Source: Pseudomonas abieticivorans (GTDB lineage Bacteria; Pseudomonadota; Gammaproteobacteria; Pseudomonadales; Pseudomonadaceae). From it: a DNA stretch of 64,000 nucleotides. Below, piece after piece: positions 52,624 through 60,820 of this stretch. Below the pieces are notes generated by a model that saw nothing but the letters and a program-made list of their open reading frames with translations, was not told the origin of the DNA and did not search any database. The number at the start of each line of letters is the position of its first letter. The first letter of the stretch is position 1. The stretch is from positions 6,503,501 to 6,567,500 of the forward strand of contig NZ_CP094975.1 in NCBI RefSeq assembly GCF_023509015.1. Reading direction: 5' to 3'. Made by a program: the position numbers and the translations under genes.

Positions 52624-53523
52624 ATGAACGCGATCCAGTACAGCGAATACGACTGCGAAGACTCGGGCCTTTTCCTGACCGAGGCGTCGGTGGCCAAACA
52701 GGGCTTCGACATCCGCATCGAGCACGCCCAGTGGTCCAATAGCGGCACTGCCCTGATCGAAACCGGCGACAGTTGCCTGCTGCGCCTGATGTTGCCCGCC
52801 AGCGGCCATGCCAACCCCAACCTGGGCAGTTTTGCCCACCCGCGCAGGCAGGCGTTCCACCCCCTGGGCAAACTGCTGTTCATCCCCCACGACACCCAGT
52901 TCCACCTGCGCCACGACGCTTGCGCGCAAAAGGCCTTGGTGTGCGTTTTCGACCCCGCCACCTTGGGTGCGCTGGGCTGCTTTCGCTGGGACTGGCAAGA
53001 CAATGTCGATGAATCCATGCTCAACCTCAAAAGCCACTACCTGCAGGCCTCCTTGCTGCGCTTGGCCGAAGAGGTGGCCCAACCGGGCTTTGCCAGCGAA
53101 TTGCAAACCGAATGCCTACTGACCAGCATCGCCCTGGACCTGCGCCGCGAATACATCGACGCCCCCGGTGCCGACCCCGCGCCAGGCGGCGAAAAACTCA
53201 GCCCCACGCAACTCAAGTTCCTGCGCGAACAGTTCGATGCCATGGGCGAGCAAAGCGGCGCGTTGCAGCGCCTGGCGCAGGCCTGTGACATGCCATTGCG
53301 CGCCCTGTCCAGCCGCTGCAAGAACACCACCGGCATGACCCTGCGCCGTTACGCCGCGCACTGCCGGCTGCAAACGGCCATGGCATTGCTGGCCGACCGC
53401 ACCTTGCTGGTCAAGCAGGTGGCTTACCAGGCCGGCTTCAACAACGCCGCCGCATTCGGTGCCGCCTTTCGCAAGGAACTGGGCGTCACGCCCGAGGCGT
53501 TCCGCCGCCAACGCCTGCGCTGA
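52624..53523 (+). CDS. AraC-family transcriptional regulator
   Basis: A 299-residue AraC/XylS regulator. The C-terminal ~100 residues contain two helix-turn-helix motifs, the second closing with VAYQAGFNNAAAFGAAFRKELGVTPEAFRRQ; the N-terminal ~180 residues form a cupin-like sensing domain. Divergent from the LysR gene and convergent with the MDR gene. Target genes are not visible. Confidence 0.85.
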   Translation: MNAIQYSEYDCEDSGLFLTEASVAKQGFDIRIEHAQWSNSGTALIETGDSCLLRLMLPASGHANPNLGSFAHPRRQAFHPLGKLLFIPHDTQFHLRHDACAQKALVCVFDPATLGALGCFRWDWQDNVDESMLNLKSHYLQASLLRLAEEVAQPGFASELQTECLLTSIALDLRREYIDAPGADPAPGGEKLSPTQLKFLREQFDAMGEQSGALQRLAQACDMPLRALSSRCKNTTGMTLRRYAAHCRLQTAMALLADRTLLVKQVAYQAGFNNAAAFGAAFRKELGVTPEAFRRQRLR

Positions 53524-53545
53524 GCGCGCCCGTTCAAGGGCGCGC
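53524..53545. terminator. Hairpin between convergent AraC and MDR genes
   Basis: GCGCGCCC and GGGCGCGC form an 8-bp GC-only stem with a six-base loop, immediately after the AraC stop. There is no T run, so termination is only suggested. Confidence 0.5.
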
Positions 53546-53556
53546 CCAACCGTTGG

Positions 53557-54483
53557 CTATCGGCCGATCGTGGCGGTGATTTTCGCATGGGGCCCACTCA
53601 CCTGGGCCGCCCACGCTTGCGCAGCCTGGTCGAGGGTGAAGTCCAGGTAGTCCACCTGGATCTGCTGTTCCCTGGCGATTTTCAGCAAGCGCAGCCAGAT
53701 CTGCTCGCGGTCGGCCGGCGGGCGCTGGCCAGTGCCGATGCAGGACAGGTTGCGAAACAGCAGGTCGGCGATGTCCAGGTTCAACTGGCGCCCGGCGCCG
53801 GTGCCGATGGTCATGATGCGCGCCCCCCAATTGGTGGCTTTCAAGGACGTCAGCATCGGCTGGCCACACACCAGGTCGAGCACCACGTCAAAACCGCCAT
53901 CGGCCGCCTCCTTCAGAGCGCCCACGTCATCGCTGCCGCCCAGGGTCACCACCTCGTCGGCAATGCCCCGCGACTTCAGGCGGCCCAGGGCCTCGCCGGA
54001 ACGCGCGGCCCCCACTACCTTGCCGGCGCCCATGCCACGTGCCAGTTGCAAGGCGATCTGGCCGAGGGTGCCCGTGGCGCCCAGTACCAACACTTTTTCA
54101 CCCTTCTGGATCTGGGCTTTCTCCAGCGGCACGATGGCGCCCGTCGCGGCGATGCCCATGCTGATGGCGGTTTTGTCATCGACCTCCTCCGGCACGTTCC
54201 AGACTTCGGCCTGGGGCACCAGGGTACGCTCTGCCCAGGCACCGAACGGCAGCACCGAGCGCTCGCCGAAATACACCCGGCGCCCATCGGGCGCGCGGCC
54301 CACGCCTTCGCCGCGGATCACACAGGGGTATTCGACACCCAGGCGGTAGGCGCCCAATACGTCCCAGCCGCCCAGGCCTGCGGTATCGACGTCGATCAGT
54401 ACCGCGCCCTCCTGGGGCTGCGGGTCGCGAAACTCGCCCACGACGGGCGGTGCATTACGCTCGCTAATGATGGCTGCACGCAT
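53557..54483 (-). CDS. MDR-superfamily zinc-independent alcohol dehydrogenase/quinone oxidoreductase
   Basis: A 308-residue medium-chain dehydrogenase/reductase. The NADPH motif is VLVLGATGTLGQIALQLA near residue 130; no structural-zinc four-cysteine lobe is present, which points to quinone-oxidoreductase or enoyl-reductase-like members. The end QVDYLDFTLDQAAQAW is typical. It has its own 94-bp leader with copy 9 of the shared operator, after the MFS gene in the same direction. Confidence 0.8.
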   Translation of the reverse strand: MRAAIISERNAPPVVGEFRDPQPQEGAVLIDVDTAGLGGWDVLGAYRLGVEYPCVIRGEGVGRAPDGRRVYFGERSVLPFGAWAERTLVPQAEVWNVPEEVDDKTAISMGIAATGAIVPLEKAQIQKGEKVLVLGATGTLGQIALQLARGMGAGKVVGAARSGEALGRLKSRGIADEVVTLGGSDDVGALKEAADGGFDVVLDLVCGQPMLTSLKATNWGARIMTIGTGAGRQLNLDIADLLFRNLSCIGTGQRPPADREQIWLRLLKIAREQQIQVDYLDFTLDQAAQAWAAQVSGPHAKITATIGR

Positions 54484-54531
54484 GGCTTTCTCCTTGTCTG
54501 TCTTGTTTTGGTCTGCGCATGACGCAATAGT

Positions 54532-54555
54532 TGAACACTTTCACTATTATTGTCT
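54532..54555. promoter_or_regulatory. Shared 24-bp dyad motif, copy 9 (MDR gene promoter)
   Basis: TGAACACTTTCAC starts the site and TTGTCT ends it, a full left half and partial right half of the shared pattern. It lies 49 bp upstream of the MDR ATG. Confidence 0.5.
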
Positions 54556-54577
54556 ATATATTTAGTCATCAGGCGCT

Positions 54578-55825
54578 TCACGAGGCAGGCAGCCCTTGGC
54601 CCTGGAAGCGCGGGTAACCGCCCAACGTCAGCAACAGCAACGGCCCGACGACAAAACACACGCCGCAAAACAGCAGCATCGCCGAATAGCCGCCGGTGTT
54701 CTTGTACAGCAGTGCAAACAGCAGTGGCGCGATTGCCGCGCCAGCCGTCACCAGCCCCAGGTGCGCCCCAAACAGCCGGCCGTAATCGCGCATACCAAAG
54801 TAGCGCGCGATCAAAAAAGCGGCGATGTCGAACTCGGCACCCGCCCCCACGCCCACCAGCAGCGTGGCCAGGGTGTACAGGGCGATGGTCGAGGCGCCGA
54901 AGGTGAAAATGGCGCAGGCAAAGGCCGGCATCAGCAGCGCCAGCGACGCCACGGCAGGCGCCCACAGCCGGTCGATCAGGTAGCCCACCAGCAGCCGGCC
55001 GAGGATCAGCGAGATGCCAAAGCTGCTGAACACCTGGCTGGCCTGCAGTGCACTGAGGCCACGGTCCTGAAGCAACGGCACGATGTTGGTCACCATGCCC
55101 ACCACACACGACACCACCAGGGTCATCGACAGGTTGCATACCCAGAAGCGCCATGAACGCAACGCCTCACCCAGGCGCAGCCCATTTGCCGGTGCTGCGC
55201 CAACCGGCGCGGCGGCGCGATGGCCAGGGGCGCCGGCGGCGGGCAGCAGCCAGCGCAGCGTCAGTGGCAAGGCCAGGACCACCGGCAACAGCCCCAGGGC
55301 GAAAAAGCCTGCCTGCCAGTTCCAGCGGCCCACCGCCCACGCGGTGAGCAATGGCAAGCCGATGGCCGCCAGGCCCGAGCCACTGAGGATGATTGCCAGT
55401 GCCAGCCCGCGGTTTTCCTCGAACCACAGGTTGACCAAGTGCGACCAGGTCACCTGCAACGTGCCCAGCCCTGCCAGCGGCACCAGGAAAAAGCCCAGGT
55501 ACAGGCTCCAGATCGAGCCGTTGATGCCGGTCAACGCCCACATGCTCAGGCACAGCGCCAACAGGGAAACCCAAGTGACACGGCGCAAGCCATGGCGAAG
55601 GTTGAGCCAGCCGGCCAATTGCGAGGCGACGATGGTGCCCAGCGACAACGCGCTGATCGCCACCTGCAATTGCGCCCGGTCCCAGCCCATGGCGTTCTGC
55701 AAGGGGATGACCATCGAGCTGAAGCTGTACAGCAGCAACGAGCTGGAGCTGGTCGCCACGCCGACCAGGGCCAGCACCAACACCCGCCAGCCACGTTTGA
55801 ATTCTGCAGTGTCCAAACCTTTCAT
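54578..55825 (-). CDS. MFS transporter (paralog C)
   Basis: A 415-residue, 12-segment transporter with the shared opening TAEFKRGWRVLVLALVGVA and LLLYSFSSMVIPLQNAMGW seen in paralogs at 16047 and 20192. GAGG upstream supports ATG 55825. It is the last gene of the third DUF1302/DUF1329-led operon, 10 bp after an SDR gene. Confidence 0.82.
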   Translation of the reverse strand: MKGLDTAEFKRGWRVLVLALVGVATSSSSLLLYSFSSMVIPLQNAMGWDRAQLQVAISALSLGTIVASQLAGWLNLRHGLRRVTWVSLLALCLSMWALTGINGSIWSLYLGFFLVPLAGLGTLQVTWSHLVNLWFEENRGLALAIILSGSGLAAIGLPLLTAWAVGRWNWQAGFFALGLLPVVLALPLTLRWLLPAAGAPGHRAAAPVGAAPANGLRLGEALRSWRFWVCNLSMTLVVSCVVGMVTNIVPLLQDRGLSALQASQVFSSFGISLILGRLLVGYLIDRLWAPAVASLALLMPAFACAIFTFGASTIALYTLATLLVGVGAGAEFDIAAFLIARYFGMRDYGRLFGAHLGLVTAGAAIAPLLFALLYKNTGGYSAMLLFCGVCFVVGPLLLLTLGGYPRFQGQGLPAS

Positions 55826-55835
55826 GGGGCGCACC

Positions 55836-56642
55836 TCAATCGTTGCCAATAAACACGGCGGCTTCGGCGCTCTTGTTCAGCACCTGCGCGCGTCGAGCCT
55901 GGCCGGGGGGATGGGCCAGGGTGTCCTGGGGGTGGATCAGCGTCGGGCCATTGCCCAGTTCCTGCAGCGCCCACTGCGCCAACTCCTGGGCCTTGGGCAG
56001 GGCCATGGTCAGCGCGTCGGGGATGTTCAGCTTGACCATGGCCTCGCGCATGGTGGGGGTGTCCACGGTGCCGATCAGCAGGTTGAGCACATCCACCCCC
56101 AGGTCTTTCCACTCCGCCCACAGTGCTTCGCCCAAGTTCAGCGCGAAACCCTTGGTGGCGCTGTACATCGCCAGTTTGCGGATACCGCCCAACGCCGCCT
56201 GGGAGCCCACTAACAGCAGGCCGCCGCGCCCGCGCGCCACCATTGCACCGCCAAAGGCGTGGCTGCAGCGCATCACCGTCTGGCTGTTGAGGGTGAGCAA
56301 GGCGTCCCAATCGTCGGCCGGGGTTGCCAAAAAACGGGTGATGTAGGGGTCGCCACCGGCGTTGTACACAAACAGCCCGACCTGCCGCGTGCCGATGGCC
56401 GCCACCAATTGGTCACAGGCGTCTGGGCGAGCCAGGTCCTGGGTCACCAGCAGCACCTGGACAGCGTATTGCTGCTCCAGCTGGTGTTGCAACTGGGCCA
56501 GCGCGTCGCCACGGCGTGCCACCAGCACGCAGTTCAGGCCACGGGCCGCCAGCAAGTGGGCAAAGGCTGCGCCCACGCCGTGGGAGGCGCCGGCGATCAC
56601 GGCCCAAGGGCCATAGCGGTGGAGGAAATCCGGATCAGTCAT
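55836..56642 (-). CDS. SDR-family oxidoreductase
   Basis: A 268-residue SDR with the less usual cofactor motif VIAGASHGVGAA (residues 14-25), YNAGGDPY near 93 and catalytic YSATK near 160, of the DltE-like/17-beta-HSD group. AAGGAG precedes ATG 56642. It lies 11 bp after the second APH-type gene. Confidence 0.75.
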   Translation of the reverse strand: MTDPDFLHRYGPWAVIAGASHGVGAAFAHLLAARGLNCVLVARRGDALAQLQHQLEQQYAVQVLLVTQDLARPDACDQLVAAIGTRQVGLFVYNAGGDPYITRFLATPADDWDALLTLNSQTVMRCSHAFGGAMVARGRGGLLLVGSQAALGGIRKLAMYSATKGFALNLGEALWAEWKDLGVDVLNLLIGTVDTPTMREAMVKLNIPDALTMALPKAQELAQWALQELGNGPTLIHPQDTLAHPPGQARRAQVLNKSAEAAVFIGND

Positions 56643-56653
56643 GCAGGCTCCTT

Positions 56654-58018
56654 TCAAGCCACAGGTGGCAGGTCGATATGGCGCGCGGAGGCGCCGATGG
56701 CGGTATTGCCGTAAACCCGTACGCGGCGTTCGACCTGGGCCATGAACAGGCGCAGCAGCGGCACGTCGTGTTCCGGCCCAGCCTGTTTGACGAAGGCTTC
56801 CAGTGCCGGCTCTATCTCGCTGTAGTCCTCAAACGTGCGGCCCAACAAGGTTTGCGCCTCCTGCAGCTCCTGCTGGCGCAACTGCAGTTCCATGGCATCG
56901 CCGCAGCCCAGGTACTCCACCAGCTTGCTGGCAGCGGCCAGCTTGGTTTGCTGGAACTCGCTGGCGACCTCGACGTGGGCCAGGGCATCGGCGAGCATGG
57001 TGAGCAGGTGGGCATTGGGGCCACGCTCGGCGATCACCAGGCTCGGCACCTCCAGGGCTACGCCCATGGCTTCGGCCAGTGCATGCACCACGACCCGGCG
57101 CAGCGCCAGGTCGAATTCGACATAGGTGTCGTGCGGGTCGCCCGGCTGCGGGGTGGCCACCGAGGCCGAGAACTGCAAGGTGCTGACGGTGGCGAACAGC
57201 ACGGTGTGGTAGCGCACCACGTCGGCGTCGGCCGGCTCGCCGGTCAGCGCCTGGTAATGGCGGTACAGGGCGGCAAAACTGTCCCCCAGGGGTTCGTAGT
57301 TGTCGCGCATACGCGCCGACGCCAGGTCGGCCAGGGGATCGCCGATCATCGCGAACTCGAAGTCGTACAGCCCCAGCACCTGGCCGTTTTCGAACAGGAA
57401 CTGCCCCGAGTCGTACTGCACGAAACCTGGCTGGGTGCGATGCTGCGGCACATGGCGGCGCAGCCAGCCCACGGCGAACTCGGCCAGGGGCTGGGCACGG
57501 GTCTTGTTGCGTGCGTACAGCGGGTAGTAGGCGTGCAGCCCCGCCAAGGCGATGTCCTGGGCACTGCGCGGCAACTCGATGCCCTGCTCGACGAAGGGCT
57601 GCAACGGCAGTTGATGCATGCGCGCCATGGCCTGCACCCACTGGCGGGCCACGTCGTGGCGCTGCGCATCGTCCTTGGCGGTGCGCACGTCGCGGCTGCC
57701 GGGCACCCGCTGCATCACGATGGCCTTGGGGTCTTCGCACAGGCCGTAGATGTGCGGTACCGGCACCCCTTGCTCGCCGAGCAGGGTCAGGATGTCGGCC
57801 TCGCGGGCAAGCTCCGGAAACGGGCTGACGTCGCCGCCACGCTCGCCACGGATATGCAGTTGCAGGGTTTGGTCGCCGCGTTGCAGCTCAAGGTTCCAGG
57901 CCGGGCGCCAGCGCAGCAGGCGCTGCATGGCAGTGACCTGGCCGCCCAGTAGGCCTTCGACGAAGGCGCGCAATTTGGCCTCGACCGGGTCAGCGGTACA
58001 ATCGGGGGTTACTTGCAT
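56654..58018 (-). CDS. APH-family phosphotransferase, altered catalytic loop
   Basis: A 454-residue protein of the phosphotransferase fold related to ACAD10/11 N-terminal domains. The metal segment LYDFEFAMIGDPLADLA is well kept, but the Brenner-type loop reads VQYDSGQFLF: the aspartate remains while the usual preceding His is replaced and spacing to the Asn position is changed. A C-terminal extension of ~150 helical residues follows. It may phosphorylate a hydroxyacyl-CoA, or have lost kinase activity. GGAG supports ATG 58018. Confidence 0.68.
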   Translation of the reverse strand: MQVTPDCTADPVEAKLRAFVEGLLGGQVTAMQRLLRWRPAWNLELQRGDQTLQLHIRGERGGDVSPFPELAREADILTLLGEQGVPVPHIYGLCEDPKAIVMQRVPGSRDVRTAKDDAQRHDVARQWVQAMARMHQLPLQPFVEQGIELPRSAQDIALAGLHAYYPLYARNKTRAQPLAEFAVGWLRRHVPQHRTQPGFVQYDSGQFLFENGQVLGLYDFEFAMIGDPLADLASARMRDNYEPLGDSFAALYRHYQALTGEPADADVVRYHTVLFATVSTLQFSASVATPQPGDPHDTYVEFDLALRRVVVHALAEAMGVALEVPSLVIAERGPNAHLLTMLADALAHVEVASEFQQTKLAAASKLVEYLGCGDAMELQLRQQELQEAQTLLGRTFEDYSEIEPALEAFVKQAGPEHDVPLLRLFMAQVERRVRVYGNTAIGASARHIDLPPVA

Positions 58019-58055
58019 ATCAGTCTCCATCCGGCGCCGGGTGTCGGCGCCACTG

Positions 58056-58505
58056 TCAATTGGCGCCGGTGACGCCAGTGTTCGGGCCGCCGACCTCTGC
58101 CAGCGCCACGCCCTTTTTCCTGGCCAGGTCCGCGGTGTCGAGGTATTCGCGCCAGGCGCAGATCAAGCCCTGTTCATCCAATTCGTACACCGCCACCATC
58201 GAGTGCGGCATGGGCACGCCATTGTTGACGCAGTAGTCATCGCGCTCGGTCATCACCACCCGCGCCGACGAAACGATCTGGCGGGTGGTGCACAGGTTGT
58301 GGGTGACGTAGCTCATCTGCCGTTCGATCTCCTGGCGCAACGCCGCACGCCCCCGGATAACCGGGCCGCCGGGCACCCATAATTGCCATACCACCTGCTC
58401 GGCGAAGGCGGCCATGATGCGTTCGATGTCCGGGCGGCAGCCGGGCGAGCCGTCGCCCCAGGCGGCCAGCATGTCGAGAACCAGTTGCTCCTGCGGCAAA
58501 GCCAT
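58056..58505 (-). CDS. SnoaL/NTF2-like protein
   Basis: A 149-residue SnoaL-like protein: an N-terminal helix pair (LVLDMLAAWGDGS, RIMAAFAEQVVWQLW) and strands with VYELDEQGLICAWREYLDT, the typical end of limonene-epoxide-hydrolase-like or ketosteroid-isomerase-like folds. The function is open: epoxide hydrolase, isomerase or partner protein. It lies between an SDR and the APH-type gene. Confidence 0.68.
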   Translation of the reverse strand: MALPQEQLVLDMLAAWGDGSPGCRPDIERIMAAFAEQVVWQLWVPGGPVIRGRAALRQEIERQMSYVTHNLCTTRQIVSSARVVMTERDDYCVNNGVPMPHSMVAVYELDEQGLICAWREYLDTADLARKKGVALAEVGGPNTGVTGAN

Positions 58506-58536
58506 GTGCTGTACTCCTCGTCAAAAAAAATCGGGT

Positions 58537-59349
58537 TCAGGCCTGGGGCAACAGGAAGTTGCGCACCACCGGCACCATCGGTGTGCCGCAGCTCATGCCG
58601 CCATCGACGCGCATCAGCGCGCCATTGACATAGGCCGCATCGTCGCTGGCGAGGAAGGCGGCCATGGCTGCGATGTCCTCGGGTTCGCCCAGTTGCGGCA
58701 CGTTCTGCAGATCGAGGAAGGCTGCCTTCATCGCCTCGTTGGCCCAACTTTCCATGGCCGGGGTGCGGATCACGCCGGGCAGGATGCCGTTGCAGCGAAT
58801 GCCGCGTTTGCCAAAGGTGGCGGCGATGGTTTGCACGTACCAGTTCAACGCGGCCTTGGATGCGCCATAGCTGAACTGGGCGATTTCACCGGCGATGGAG
58901 CTGGTGGACGAGGTGAAGAGGATGGCGCCGCTGCCCTGGGCCAGCATGTGCGGTAAGGCATGCTTGCACGCCAGCACGCCGCCCAGCACGTTGACCCGCA
59001 TGCAGTTGTGAAACAGCTCGGTATTGAAATCGATGAAATCAATGTCGCGGGTGGTAGCGGGGTTCTTGTACACGGCGTTATTGAACAGCACGTCGATGCG
59101 GCCGAAGGTGTTCACGGTTTCCTCGACCATGTGCCGCAGCGCCTCCTCCTCGCCCACGTCCACTTGCAGGGCCAAGGCGTTGGGGCCGATTTGCGCGGCC
59201 ACGGCCTGGGCCGATTCGGCGTACAGGTCGGTGACCACCACCGTGGCGCCCTCTTGGGCAAACCGCAGGGCCGAGGCACGGCCAATGCCACTGCCGGCCC
59301 CGGTGATCACGCACACTTTGCCTTCCAGGCGTTTCAAAAACTGGTTCAT
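58537..59349 (-). CDS. SDR-family oxidoreductase
   Basis: A 270-residue classical SDR: VITGAGSGIGRA near residue 14, NNAVYK near 93, catalytic YGASK near 163. It lies 39 bp after the DUF1329 gene and 31 bp before the SnoaL-like gene. Substrate unknown; likely an alcohol of the polycyclic skeleton or its fragments. Confidence 0.75.
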   Translation of the reverse strand: MNQFLKRLEGKVCVITGAGSGIGRASALRFAQEGATVVVTDLYAESAQAVAAQIGPNALALQVDVGEEEALRHMVEETVNTFGRIDVLFNNAVYKNPATTRDIDFIDFNTELFHNCMRVNVLGGVLACKHALPHMLAQGSGAILFTSSTSSIAGEIAQFSYGASKAALNWYVQTIAATFGKRGIRCNGILPGVIRTPAMESWANEAMKAAFLDLQNVPQLGEPEDIAAMAAFLASDDAAYVNGALMRVDGGMSCGTPMVPVVRNFLLPQA

Positions 59350-59388
59350 CAAGCACGCTCGCTTTACAGGTAAAAAGACGGCGCCGCC

Positions 59389-60759
59389 TCAGCGGGTCTG
59401 GCCACCGGCGATGGTCTGTGGGTTGGCTTCACGCTCGGAAACCGGGGCGGCGCGGTAACGCGACGGGCCATTGCCGAACATGCCGTACTGGTCACGCGTG
59501 AAGTCGTACAGCGAATAGGAGTCCTGCTGCGGGTTGTTGGGTGTGCCGTAGGCTTCGATGTTGTACTGCGAACCGGTGCGAAACAGCGCGCCACTGTCGT
59601 CCCAGGCGTCATACGTGGCGGCGCCAAAGGTGTCTTCGTCGATGTAGTAGCGACGTTTTTTATGCGCGTGCCGCACGCCCTCCTTGCGGGTCGCCTCCAC
59701 TACCCACACGCGGTGCAATTCCCAGCGTTCGCACTCGGGGTTGATGTGCTTGGGCATCAGCTTGCGGTCCATGTCGCAGCCCCACTTGAGCGTGTAGTTG
59801 CTGTAGGGAATGAACATTTCCTTCTTGCCCACCAGCTTCCAGTCAAAGCGGTCCATTTTCCCCGAGAACAAGAAGATCTCATCGTAGAAAGCCACGCCGC
59901 CAAACGCCGAGTTTGGCGTGTCGTAGTTGAATTCCGGGGCCTTGCGCACGCGCCGCTGGCCGGTGCTGTAGCTCCAGGCGTAGCGGGCTTCGGCCACCGG
60001 GTCCAGGTAGTCCCAGTAACCGGAAGCCTGCCCCGCCGTGCGGGCTGGCGCGACGATGAACGACCAGATGCGCTGGGCGATTTTCGGGTCGCGGCCTGGC
60101 ACGTCCAATTGGTAGAAAGGCTTTTCACCCGTGGAGCGGTTGGTATTGGTCAACGTCGCGTGGCCCTGGTTGACCACGTAGGCGCTGTGGTTCCAGTCCC
60201 AACCGTTGACCCCCTGGTAGTTGAGGATGTAGTTCCACATCACCTCATGGCCGTCCTTGGGCAATGGGAATGGCAGGCCGCCACGGCACCCCTCGCTGAT
60301 CGACAGCCCGTCGTTCTCGGTCTTGCAGCCCTGGCGGCTCGCGTTGCGCTGGCTGGCGGCCAAAAAATTGGCCGGATAGGCGGCGGTGCGGTGGGTGGGG
60401 TAAACGTCGAGGTAGTAGGTGCTTGGGTTCTGCTTGAGCAGTTGCACCTGCCCCGCCGGCAGTTGGTCCTGGTATTGGTCCACGTTGGCGGCGCTGATGC
60501 GCAGGCGCGGCTTTTCCCCGGCGAACGGGTTGGGCCAGGTGCCGTCCCCCGGCACCAGGCCTGCGGGCGCTTTAAAGCCGCCGTCATAGGCAGGAATGGT
60601 GCCGGCGGCATTGCCGGCCACAATCGCGCCAAACGGTGTGAGCTTGCCGCCCAGGTCTGCAACGGTATAGCTGTCGTCGGCCACGGCCGGGCCGCCCGCC
60701 AAGGTGATGGCCAGCAGGCCGATCGTCGCCAACGTGGCCCCAGGGTTGTTAACCGTCAT
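59389..60759 (-). CDS. DUF1329 periplasmic protein (LolB-like), copy 3
   Basis: A 456-residue exported protein with signal peptide about residues 1-27 (ending PAVADD). It keeps the family parts LTPFGAIVAGNAAGTIPAYDGG, FIPYSNYTLKWGC and ERWELHRVWVVEATRK but is more divergent than copies 1 and 2 are from each other. It follows the third DUF1302 gene by 61 bp. Confidence 0.82.
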   Translation of the reverse strand: MTVNNPGATLATIGLLAITLAGGPAVADDSYTVADLGGKLTPFGAIVAGNAAGTIPAYDGGFKAPAGLVPGDGTWPNPFAGEKPRLRISAANVDQYQDQLPAGQVQLLKQNPSTYYLDVYPTHRTAAYPANFLAASQRNASRQGCKTENDGLSISEGCRGGLPFPLPKDGHEVMWNYILNYQGVNGWDWNHSAYVVNQGHATLTNTNRSTGEKPFYQLDVPGRDPKIAQRIWSFIVAPARTAGQASGYWDYLDPVAEARYAWSYSTGQRRVRKAPEFNYDTPNSAFGGVAFYDEIFLFSGKMDRFDWKLVGKKEMFIPYSNYTLKWGCDMDRKLMPKHINPECERWELHRVWVVEATRKEGVRHAHKKRRYYIDEDTFGAATYDAWDDSGALFRTGSQYNIEAYGTPNNPQQDSYSLYDFTRDQYGMFGNGPSRYRAAPVSEREANPQTIAGGQTR

Positions 60760-60820
60760 AACGCTCTCCAGTCAGGTGGGGTGATCGCCCATCGGGGCCA
60801 TCAGTGCAGTGCAGGTCGGT

